In this document: piece by piece, positions 12,556 through 22,164 of the stretch
Layout: each line of letters starts with the position of its first letter
How positions within the stretch are numbered: the first letter of the stretch is position 1
DNA from: Pleodorina starrii
Lineage: Eukaryota; Chlorophyta; Chlorophyceae; Chlamydomonadales; Volvocaceae
Assembly (NCBI GenBank): GCA_030267565.1
Contig: BRXU01000013.1
Location: 2,892,001-2,956,000, forward strand
Direction of reading: 5' to 3'
DNA: 64,000 nt
Notes under the pieces: generated by a model
Databases searched by the model: none
Told to the model about the DNA's origin: nothing
What the model saw: only the letters and a program-made list of their open reading frames with translations
Position numbers and translations under genes: made by a program

Positions 12556-13781
12556 GGCGCTTTACACCGGTAGCAAATCGATGGCGCGGCTCGGGCCCCC
12601 CAGCTCCCTCGCCCGTGGCATAGCTCCAGTTCGCTGTCCATACGGCAGAAGGTAGGTTTAAATTCTTATATGGAGATAGTCTGAAGTACGGCTCAAAATG
12701 AGAAAGGTCGCAATTGTCCCATGTTGGTCATGTAGCAGCTGCGAGTTGCAAGGGACAGCTCAATACGCGCGACAAATTCTTGCATTCACTCTATTAGAGA
12801 ATATATGTCTGCATATTGCTAACCCGAGAAGCGGCTTGGGTATGCAAGTTTAACGCGACTTCTCTTTGACGCGCCGTACGGCGGTACAGCCCAACCGACT
12901 CCGCCGACAGCTGCGGCCGACAGCTGCCGTGACGCGGACCATCTGCAGCTGCAGCAGCAAACCAACTGGTTTCAACACACGCAGAGGCCTTCATGGCTAC
13001 GGTAAGCTTGGCGGGCGCGGGGTTTCGTCGGGGAATCGTGGCAGCTCGGGCAGCTCTACGGTTATCAATTTCCCTTCGTGGGAGGGGCTTTGCGGGGGCT
13101 TTTCAGCCGCCAACCCGCGCACGTCTCGTGTAGGATTGGTAGGTGGTCTGCTTCAGACAGTCACCCCGGCTTATTGAGCCAAGCGGAGCCGCTGCCAGAC
13201 GGTGTTACTTGGGTATCGCTTGGATTGGGCAAGCGGCGATGTCGGCTCCCATGCTGGGGATGAGCGGAGGAGCCAAGGTGTTAAGCCATGATCCATGATT
13301 TGGACGGGCCGCTGTAGGGGGAGGCAAGCGAGGCAATGCTCCTGGTGGGATCATGTCTCAGGGGTTACAGAGGCAGCTGGGGCACTTTGCGTCGGGGTTT
13401 GTTTATTTGTCCAGCAGCGGGATGCGAGGCATCGCGCGCAAATCACAGGGGTCCGCAGCTGTCAGTTGAATTAAGTGGCCCAGTCGAGGCGTGTCGAAGG
13501 GGCCATACGATTTACCGTCTTCGGCATGAACCAATACATTCATGTTGACATGTACTGTTGAGAAATTTTGGCCGGGGTACGGAAGCAGTTCGTCCGGGCA
13601 ACTTGGGCCATGTGGGCAAATTTACCGACATATGATCTCACGTGACAGAAGATTAACCGCTCTGTTGTATATTGACGCCATGCCATTGTTAGGATGAGAG
13701 GACGTTAGGCGGGGGCAAACGATGCGGGACCCTGGCCGGCGGTCGGGCAAGAGCGGGTGGTTTGGAGACCCAGAGCCTTTG
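12556..13781. other. Divergent intergenic/5' region between WD40 and RING genes
   Basis: No gene is supported here. It must hold both promoters. An ATG at 12993 is followed after three codons by GTAAGC (13002), so a short 5' leader exon for the plus-strand gene is possible. I could not link it to the 13782 exon. Confidence 0.5.
12663..12673 (-). promoter_or_regulatory. Candidate TATA box for the WD40/coiled-coil gene
   Basis: On the minus strand the sequence reads CCATATAAG, about 110 nt upstream of the ATG at 12555, in an AT-rich patch. The call rests on motif and position only. Confidence 0.35.
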
Positions 13782-16700
13782 ATGTTGCGGCTCCTTAGCC
13801 TCTGCTGTGTTGCAATTTTGGTCCGGCCTGTTGTTGCGTCACGCGGATTGCTGGGCTCATCTGCCAATGGGAGCAGCGCTGTTGGGACGGTTACCGGACA
13901 GGGTAAGCTTTCATTGAGGCAAATATTTCTATCATGTATTGGTAAAATTGAATAGAACGACCCTCGGCTTAGCGCCGGTCGGTGTCTTGTCTCGGGCTTT
14001 AATTGCCCTGATTATTAGTGCCCTGATTGCTTCATACACGCATGATAAAGGGATTATCCTGCCTGGTACACCTTCGCCGTAGAGTATCGCGTGGAGCTGT
14101 GCGAGTGCGAGCCGGCAGGTGGCATCCCGCACGGACTTGGTTGCGAGAGAGACGGATGGTTTGTGTCAAACTTCGAGTACCAGGGCTCCTGGATGGGCAG
14201 GGACGGAGTAGTCCCTCTCAGTCGTGCAATATGCTGCCGACCCTGCCTGCCCCGGGACCTGCGCAATGGCACGGTGAAGCCTGTGGCAGTAGTCGCCATC
14301 GGCTGCCACCCGTCCACGGGGAAGCAGTATCGGGCGCTGAACTGCGAGACGGCTGGCGGCAGCTTTGTCACAGGTGCGCCGAGGGCCGGGGGCTGGCGGG
14401 CGGCGCTCCGCCCTATCGCTGCAACGGCTCAGTGACGGGTCGGGTTTGCAGCACCGGGCAACCGACGGAGGCGTACCTCCGTGGGTGCCCGGATGTCAGG
14501 GATCCCGCCCTCCCGCCGCTGCGGTATCTCCTTTTACTTCCCCCGCCTTTTGCCCTTCCTCCCCCATTTTTCCCTCCTTCGCCTCCGCCCCGTGTTGCGC
14601 GCAGGCTTCTCCCAGGCCGAACGTGTCGGCTCCACTGCCTTTGACGTGTACTACCCGGTGGGGCAAGTGGAGTGCTGCACGCCCGCGGTCCTGATGTCCT
14701 CCGGCGAGGTGAGCGCGGGAAGGGCCCAAGCTCCCGACGCAAATCCCCTACCCTGCTCCGCTCCTCCCTACCTACCTCCCCGTCTTGCCGCATTCCACCC
14801 TCCCTCCCACCCTCCCCGTCGGTCTCCATTTCTCCGGGGGAGGTGCGGCGCTCGCACCCTCCCCCTCCTCAGGCTCCCAGCTTCCTCCCTCCCTCCCCTC
14901 CCTCCTCCCTCCTTCAGTTCCTGCAGCTGAAGCGCTGCGACTGCAGCACCAGCGCCTCTAAGGACTGCGGCGGATCAAACACGGATCGGCTCCTGTGGGG
15001 CTTCTCCCAATGGAGGTAAGAGCCGCGAGCCACAGCCCCCAACCCGACCAAAAGACGACCCGGCCGCGGGCTCACGGCTCAGGGCTGGGCCGGACGTCCA
15101 GGGGCGTGCCTACGAAGCACCCACGTTTGGTGGGGGCGACGGCGACGGGGAGGGTGGCGCTCTACGGGCCGGGGGAGGCCTCCCGGCTGCGCGCCGCCGA
15201 CTTGACGGGGCGCCCTCCGGGGGGGGTCCTCCGCCAGCGTCCCTTGCCCGGACCGCGGGTGGTCAGGGAGGTGGCTGGACGATGCGGCCGATGGGTCATG
15301 TGGTGGTATGTCCGTCGACCTGGGGCGGTGGGTGCCCGGCGGAAGGTCGGTGGGTACCTGGCGGAACTCCCCCCGGACGGATGGACGGTGGGTGCCGTGC
15401 CTGGCATCTGGCCACCGGCGCTGCTGTCCTCGGGCGCTGTCCGCTGCCGCGCTAAGCGCCCAGTCGGGCTTCTGCAACAGCTGCTACACGCAGCCAGACT
15501 CAGTCTCCAACAGGCCCCCAAGCAGGCCAGCCAGGCCGGCGCGCTCAGCTTTCAGGAGGAACAGAGCTTGCCTACTGTGAGAGCCGTAGTCCGAAGCTGG
15601 GGGTCCTATTTGAAGTTAGGACGGCGGCTTTGGTCGGCCGATCGGCCCTTAGCCGCCAGGGCCGTAGCCCCGTTGATCCGCGCATGAATCTGGGTCCCGG
15701 CGCGCTGCCGCAGGGTGACTGCGGGCGGGGAGTACATCCCCATGGCGCCCCTGGAGTGCTGCGGCGTCTGCCTGGGCGACAAGCTGCCCAACCCCGCCAA
15801 CTGCGCCGACCTCAGCTACTGCTCCGGCAACGGCATCTGCACGCTGGGTGCCTGCGACTGCTTCGATGGCTTCCGCGGCGCCGACTGCGGCGAGCGCTTC
15901 GACAGCGGCGACGACGGCGGCAGCATGCCCTGGTGGGGCACCTGCCTCATCGTCACGGGGTCCATCCTCTTCATCAGCTTCTCCTCCATCGCCATGCGCT
16001 ACACCTTCCAGACCATCCGCGCGCACGCCACGGGCGGCCCGGGGCCGGGAGGTGGGGATGCGGGTTTTGGGTAACGTGTGGCTGCGCGGCGTGGGCTGTT
16101 CCAATGACAGCAGGGACCAGGGCCAAAGGGGGGAGGGCAGGGCCTGTTGCGGCGCCCCCGGGCCTGTGCCAGCGACGCCCAAGGGTCGCTGGGTGGTCTG
16201 GGTTCGGCCCAGCTCTCGTCTGGTCCGGCTCGCTCGGGCTTGGCCGGCCGCGCCTCCGCCTCCGCCTCCGACAGACAGCCAGCGCTGCCGCTGCTCTGTC
16301 GGTACGCTGGCCGCCGCCGCCACTGCCTGCTTGATCGAATGGAACCGAGCCGCGACCTTTTGTCTTCATAACCCGTGCCGCAGACCGAACCGCACCCCGG
16401 CCGTGCTGTGATGTGCCGTGCTGTGATGCGCCGTGCCGTGCTGTGCTGCAGGGGCTGGCGGCGGCGGCGGCTCCGCAAGCGTCAGCGGACTGGCGCGGCC
16501 GCTGTTGCTGGCGGCCCTGGACGATGAGGGCAGCGCAGGCAGCCACGACACGGACGAGCAGGACCTGACGGGCTTCTGCGACGGGGACAGCTGCGGCGGC
16601 GGCGGTGGCGGTGGCGGCGGTGACCAGTACGGCAGCCAGTCCGTGCACTCCTTAGCCTCGTCGCACCATCACCGCCACGGCCGAGGCCACCGCCAGCACC

Positions 16701-18392
16701 AGCGGCCCGGCGGGCGGCGGGACGGTCTGGGGCCCCCGGGTCCGGGCTTGGGAGCGTTCGGGCCCACGGCCTCCCCCTCCATGTCTTCGCTGTCCAATTC
16801 GGAAGCCATCATATTCCAGATGGACGACGTGGCCCTCATGACGCCGCCCACAGCGCCGCGGAATCCGGAGCCCATCTCGGAGCAGCCGGAGGGTAGGTGC
16901 GCGACAGCTCCCTCCCCGCGGATGCGCGTCCTCCTTCCCCGCGGGGCTCGCCCTCGTCCCCGTCCCCGTCCCCGTCCCCGTCCCCGTCCCCGTCCCCGTC
17001 CCCGTCCCCGTCCCCGTCCCCGTCCCCGTCCCCGTCCGGACTTGGGCTGGGTCTGGGGCTGGGTCTGGGGCTGGGACTGGGACTGGGGCTGCGGCCGTGC
17101 CTCTGCTCCTTCGTTGACCCTCCTGGGCGTCATGATCTGCGGCAGCGGCGCGCACGGCTGCCCATGCGCCACCTTGGCAGCAGTGCACGTGTGCACCGGG
17201 CAGCAGTGCCGCCACACTGCGGTGCGCCCCGGGCCTCCCTGACGACCCTATTGGACACCCGTCTCGGCTTGCCTCGACTGCGGTCCCCTCCTGTTGGGCC
17301 TGACCGCACCTCCCCACCCCCCATCCTCTCTTCCGTTGGTCCCGACGGCCCACCCGCGCGCAGACGAGCATGCAGCCCTGCTGGCGGAGGGGCAGGGCGC
17401 CGGGCAGCGGCCGCAGTACCGGCTCCAACATGAGCTGGCGTCTGCGGCAGCACCGCTGGCGACGCCAGCTACCGCCGCCGCCGGCGATGGAAGCGGCGGC
17501 GGCGGCGTCGAACAGCTCGACGCAACCGCGGCGGCAGCGCCGCCACCGGGCTGCGGCGCGGCGCGGCCAGCCTTGCACGTCTCCGTCGACGCGGCGGCGG
17601 CGGCGGCCGCATCCGCAACCGCGGCGGGGGCGACGGGGGCGGTGCTGCAGCGACAAGGCTCCGGGCATGCCTTTCTGGGTCCCGGCGGCAGCGGCAGCGG
17701 CAGCGGCGGGGACAGCACGCCCCCCTGCGCGGCCGGGGACTGCGGGCTGGCGCGGGCGGCCAGCGGCAGCCTCGTGCAGGCGGCGGCGGCCGCGGAGGCG
17801 GCCCCCATGCCGATCGGCCCCGGCGCGGCGCCGCTGGTAAGCCACTTGCTGCCCGGCACGGGCGGCGCCGCCGCCAGCCAACAGCCCCACCAGCCCCACC
17901 ACCACCACCAGCAGCACCAGGCCCTCCACGGCCCGCACCTGCTGAGCCTGCCCATGCTGCTGCAGGGGCAGCCGATGTTCGCGTCGGGGCCGGCCGGGGG
18001 CTCGCTGTCGCGCCCCAGCTTCTCCCTGCAGACCGGCTGGCTGGACGAGCAACTGCATGCGGAGCGGGAGCCATTGCCGGACTGCGACCTGCAGCAGGGC
18101 TGCGCCTGGTCGGATGCGGGCAGCGGAGCCAGCGTGCGGCTCGGGTGAGCGCGCACGGACCGGGCGGGGGTGGGGTAAAGGTAGTACCGGTAGGTATTTA
18201 ACCGCATTCACATCTGCGGAACGGATCTGGAAACCCTAGAGAACGGAACCAGCGTATGCGTGTGTGTGGAGGAAGCTCGGGGGAGGCTTCGGGTGGGCCG
18301 GGGCAGGGCTTGGCGGGACTCCTCTCCCCCGACCCGTTGCTGCAGCCAGTAGCACGTCCGCAGCGCTCTCCTGAACCCGCCCGACCCGACCC

Positions 18393-18423
<31 letters not shown>

Positions 18424-19486
18424 CGTTACCCGGCTGCGGCCCTCATTGCCTACCCCCCGGACCCGCAGCTCCGATCCGCACGACACGCTCCCCGACAGCG
18501 TCAGTCGGGCGCACTCCCTCACCCACACGCAGCTGCTGGACTCGCTGCTGTTGCACCCGCCCTCCGGCAACGGCGAGGCGGGGGCGGGGCCGGGCCCGAT
18601 GGGGCTGGAGGCGGGGGCGGGGCCCCCGGCGCCCGTGGGCGGCGGCGGTGGGTCCCAGGCGGGCGAGTCTGGCGGCGGCGGCGGGGACGACATGCGGTCC
18701 TCCCTGGACTGGTCGCAGCCGCAGTCCGGCGTTGGAGCCCAGGCGGGCGGCGCGCAGGGAGGCGGCTCCGTCCTCTCCATCCCATGCTACCCTTGCGGCC
18801 AACCCTACCAGCAACACCACCGCCACCACCATCAACACCACCACTTCCTCCTCCAAATGCAGCAACAACAGCAGCAACAGCAGCAGCTGCTGCTGCTGCA
18901 GCAGTCCGGGGGACCCACGCGGTCCGGTGGGCCCGTGTGTAGGCCGCGGACCTCCAGCGCCGGCGCGGCGCCGCCAGAGGACGCAGCGGCCGCTGCGGCG
19001 CGGCGCGGCGGCAGCGGCAACGGCAGCGGCGCCGGCGGCGGCGGCGGGACGGGCAGCGGCGCCGGCACCGGCGGCCACCGCGACGGTGGCGCCGACGCGG
19101 GGGGCCACCAGCACACCTTTTGCCTGCTAGACGCGGGTTCGGAGACCGCCATCTCGGCCGTCTCGGGTCCGTCCGGCGGCGCGTCGGCGGTGATGAATCA
19201 CGAGTACGGCAGCGATTACGGATCCGACGCGCCCGCTGGGGCGGGCGTGCAGGTTGGCTCGGGCAGTGCTTCGGCGGTGGATGCGGCCGGCGGCGGCGGC
19301 GTCGGCGCCGGCGGCGGCGGGTTGGCCGCCCCGATCTGCGCGATCTGTATGGAGAAGCCCATCCAGGTGGCGCTGGTGCCGTGCGGCCACGCGAACGTGT
19401 GCCGGCGCTGCAGCCGCAGGCTGACGCGCTGCCCGTTCTGCCGGAAGGAGATCCTCAGGCGGCAGCGCCTGTTTTACAGCTCGTGA
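13782..19486 (+). CDS. Signal peptide / Cys-rich / EGF-like / TM / C-terminal RING protein (putative membrane E3 ubiquitin ligase)
   Basis: Exons: 13782-13902, 14083-14373, 14605-14708, 14918-15015, 15714-16051, 16452-16892, 17364-18144, 18469-19486. They join in phase to 1063 residues. The N-terminus ([20 protein letters not shown]) is a clear signal peptide. Exons 2-4 give a Cys-rich ectodomain. Exon 5 encodes an EGF-like module ([23 protein letters not shown]) followed by a TM helix ([20 protein letters not shown]). The cytoplasmic part is long and low complexity (Gly, His, Gln, Ala). The last about 55 residues are a C3HC4 RING: CAIC, CGH, CRRC, CPFC. RING domains recruit E2 enzymes, so a membrane ubiquitin ligase with an extracellular or lumenal sensing region is inferred. 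An upstream in-frame ATG at 13722 would put 20 residues before the signal peptide, so 13782 is preferred. Substrates are unknown. Confidence 0.85.
16950..17037. repeat. (CCCCGT)n hexanucleotide repeat
   Basis: About fourteen near-perfect CCCCGT units just inside the intron after exon 16452-16892 of the RING gene, followed by GGGCTG-type repeats to about 17090. Confidence 0.9.
18392..18421. repeat. (CT)n microsatellite
   Basis: A CT run of about 30 bp in the last intron of the RING gene, upstream of the 3' splice site at 18468; it may act as part of the polypyrimidine tract. Confidence 0.85.
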
Positions 19487-21576
19487 GGGGGGCCGAGGAG
19501 CGGGGGGCTGCCTGCCTGCCTGCCTGTGGGCGGCTGCTGTGAGGCCCGGACAGGGTGGGAGGTGTGCCTTGCGGCGTGGCGTGGTGGCGGCTGCTTATGG
19601 GAGGCGGGCTGAAGCGGAGGAGGGCCTGAAGGGGTGAAAGAGGCGGACGGCTGCCCCGACTGCTGTTTTGAGTGGTTGGTTGGCTTGGCTTGGCCTACAT
19701 CACGACGGGGCGCGCGTGCATGCGCAAGCGCACATGCACACAGCAGCAGGTGTGCACGCGGCACAGCACACAGACATGTGGGTGGCAGGTGGGTCGGGTG
19801 AAGAAGGGATGGGCATGGCTGGGAAGCTGCGAGCTGGTAGCTGCGAGAGCCAGGAAGAAGAAGGTGGGGGGGTAGGGGAAGGCGGGCTTTCGGGGGCCGA
19901 GGAGGCCGTTGAGAGGGCAGTTGGCAGGCGCCGGGCGATGCAGCAGAATCGGGGCATGCGCTGGGGCAGCAGCCAGGCGGCAGCGGCAGCAGCAGCAGCC
20001 AGGGACGTGCTGCAGGTTGGGAGTTGGGGACAGCGATGGCATGGGGCATGTGTGTACTGTTGGCCGGTTGAAACATTGGCTGTGGGGTTTGGTGCGCGGC
20101 GGGATGGCCCGGGCGTGGGGTCACACGTCACAGCGGCCCATCTATCTGCGAGGATAGGAGCAGGACCAGGGCCGAGGCTTGAGTGGAGCGCTGGCGACGC
20201 GGAGGAGGTACGCTGGTGGTTGGTCGTTGATGCGGTGCTGGCGGCGGTGGTGGTGGCGGTGGGGAGGGCTCCTCATTGCAGTGCGTTTGTGGCCATCAGA
20301 GTTTTAGGTTTTGTCGTTGTGGCAAGCCTCGACCCGTATATTACGTTTTACATAGGGTAGGCAATAGTAGTCATTGAGTAGGCATATTGTTTCCTGGCGG
20401 CACAGCAGCGGATGCACCTGCGCCGGTAGTCCAGGCATTGAGCCGACCGGTAGTCCTGCCGGTGGCCCCTGCTGGGATGTTTTACGGGTTAGGGGCTAGG
20501 GCTGGAGCGGTGGTGCCGGCAGTGGTGGCGGTGGTGGTGGTGGTGGTCTGTAGCCGGATGTCTGCGACAGCAGCAGCAGCAGCAGGCGGCAGCTGCCGTC
20601 GGGGCGGATGCTGGGCCCTCTTGTCGTGTTTGAGCAATGCCGGGGGGTCGATGCTGCGCGGGAAGATGGAAGAGGCTTCACCAGTGGTGGGCCACCAGGG
20701 CAGCCCAAATACACGATTAGGCACCTTGCACTCTGCCTGGGTAAGTAGATCGATCCGGGGGTAGATGAGGGATGAACTTCTCGGGTCGAATTGCAACCTT
20801 TCCTTCCTAGAGCCTTCTTCTGTATAGCATTGTCGACATTAGCTGATATGGACACGAAGTAGTATATGTGCTGTCTCGGGCTTGGTCCCTTGACCGGCTT
20901 TCGGCCTGTGTAGTAGTAGCGCTTAGCGGAATTCCAGCTAGGCAATACTGCCGCTGTGTGGGCGCGGCCGCAGAGGTGGGAACAGTTGTGCCGCGCCTGC
21001 GAAATGTTGGGGTAGACACGTAGACTCACAAGCTAACCCCCAAAGCTGTCGGTGGTTGTTGGTACTTCTTTTTGACCCGTGTACTGTACGGACGGCGCGT
21101 CAAATGGGCTGTAGGGCGGCATCTTCATGCTCGGTCCGCCGATCGCGACACTGGGAGAAAGCTTGACGGATGGGCCCGTCGAGTGCCGTACATCCGGTTA
21201 CATCAAGACCCATCCGGATGGGGTGGTGCGCTCCATCTGCCTTGCGCAGTACAGGGCAGTGCACACCCATCCTGTCTCCAAACATACGCGGCCGGGGGCC
21301 ACGCGTATTCACCTCAGCAAAAGACCTTGCTGCCTACAAAACTGCCGCAGTTGCCCACGCCAGGCAAAATTTGCGGCGCTCTCGCGCTAACTCGACAGTG
21401 TTCTGAGCACAAACAATCGCTCCCACACACGCACCCCACAGCGCACCGCAGGGGCCCCGCTCACCCTCAGTCCGCACAGCGTCTCCCCCTCGACCGAAGC
21501 TCATACACAGCTCATACAACTCTGCCAAGCCCAAGCCATAAGCCTGCGCTGTCTCCTGCACACCAACGCGCTCCAT
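19487..21576. other. Convergent intergenic region (3' sides of RING and OHP1 genes)
   Basis: About 2.1 kb between converging genes, containing probable 3' UTRs. I see GGT/GCA microsatellites (20518-20545, 20568-20585) but no convincing gene. ORFs here are antisense or low complexity. Confidence 0.5.
21198..21202 (-). promoter_or_regulatory. Candidate TGTAA poly(A) signal for the OHP1 locus
   Basis: The minus strand reads TGTAA about 375 nt past the OHP1 stop, a plausible 3' UTR length for a chlorophyte. Another TGTAA overlaps the stop codon itself (21577-21581) and is probably too early to be used. Confidence 0.35.
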
Positions 21577-21903
21577 TTACAGCTCAAAGCCAAGGCCGTT
21601 GCCGGTCGTCACGCCAATAATCTCCAGCAGGCCTTTCCCAAAAATGCCCTCGACCGCCAGCAGAGCAAAGAAACCAATCATTGCAGCCCGGCTGTTCATC
21701 CGCTCCGCGTAGTCCACAAAGCCGTTCTTCGGTGGTGGGACGTCTGGCTGCTTCGGTGGCAGCGTGACGCCAGCGGGAGGCTTCACCGCTTGCACGCGCG
21801 TCACCCGAACAACGCGCGTGCTACGAGCAATGCTTTGCCCAGAGAAGGAGATGGACCGATGAGAAACGAAGGGGCAAGCCCGCGAGCAAGCCACGGTCGC
21901 CAT
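21577..21903 (-). CDS. OHP1: One-helix protein, OHP1/HLIP-like, plastid-targeted
   Basis: Intronless, 108 residues. Residues 1 to about 40 form a typical chloroplast transit peptide (MATVACSRAC start; Ser/Arg/Val-rich, no acidic residues). The mature part ends in one hydrophobic helix with the LHC-superfamily chlorophyll-binding motif ExxNxR (E67, N70, R72) followed by AAMIGFFALLAVEGIFGKGLLE. Family knowledge: one-helix proteins form heterodimers that bind chlorophyll during photosystem II assembly and pigment delivery. The length and single helix fit OHP1 better than the longer OHP2 or three-helix ELIPs, but OHP1 versus another HLIP is an inference. The ATG overlaps the stop of the upstream minus-strand ORF as TGATG, so it may be the second cistron of one mRNA. 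Confidence 0.85.
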   Translation of the reverse strand: MATVACSRACPFVSHRSISFSGQSIARSTRVVRVTRVQAVKPPAGVTLPPKQPDVPPPKNGFVDYAERMNSRAAMIGFFALLAVEGIFGKGLLEIIGVTTGNGLGFEL

Positions 21904-22142
21904 CAGTGCTCGTTTATGGGTGGTCTAAAGTGGCCTGTGAACTGAAGTGAGTTGCAGACTGCTGCAAATGCGTAGAATACGCTGAGGGTGATTGCGATCA
22001 GGGGAATATATTTATTGACTGGTGGAAGAGCAGGTCCTTGGGACGTTTCACCCACAGGCTCAGGTGCCGTACGGTGCGTTGGTTCCTGTGTGACGCCGGT
22101 TGACCCGTTCAGATTTCGTATCTGAACATTCATACTCGTCAT
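21903..22142 (-). CDS. Small one-TM protein upstream of OHP1 (candidate first cistron)
   Basis: 79 residues, no intron, ATG at 22142 (a second ATG three codons on). Residues 1-40 are polar and Pro/Thr-rich; 45-65 are hydrophobic (YIPLIAITLSVFYAFAAVC), followed by a short tail. No N-terminal signal or strong transit peptide is seen. The family is not recognised. The TGA stop shares its A with the OHP1 ATG (TGATG at 21905-21901). Its start is only 22 bp from the divergent plus-strand ATG at 22165, leaving little room for a separate promoter. It could be a real protein, or an uORF controlling OHP1. Its 79 codons and TM segment favour a protein. Confidence 0.55.
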   Translation of the reverse strand: MTSMNVQIRNLNGSTGVTQEPTHRTAPEPVGETSQGPALPPVNKYIPLIAITLSVFYAFAAVCNSLQFTGHFRPPINEH

Positions 22143-22164
22143 CTCAATATATTACGGGCAGCTC
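22143..22164. promoter_or_regulatory. 22-bp gap between divergent start codons, with TATATT core
   Basis: The sequence between the minus ATG (22142) and plus ATG (22165) contains AATATATTA. Either promoters and 5' UTRs overlap neighbouring coding sequence, or one of the two starts is wrong. Confidence 0.4.

Noticed and set aside
21072..21620. 182-codon plus ORF overlapping the end of OHP1
   Set aside because: Antisense to the OHP1 3' end, low-complexity His/Pro/Ser composition, no conserved feature.
21577..22142. Plastid or bacterial origin for the TGATG-coupled pair
   Set aside because: The OHP1 protein carries a transit peptide and the pair is flanked by intron-containing nuclear genes with the same GC-rich codon use.
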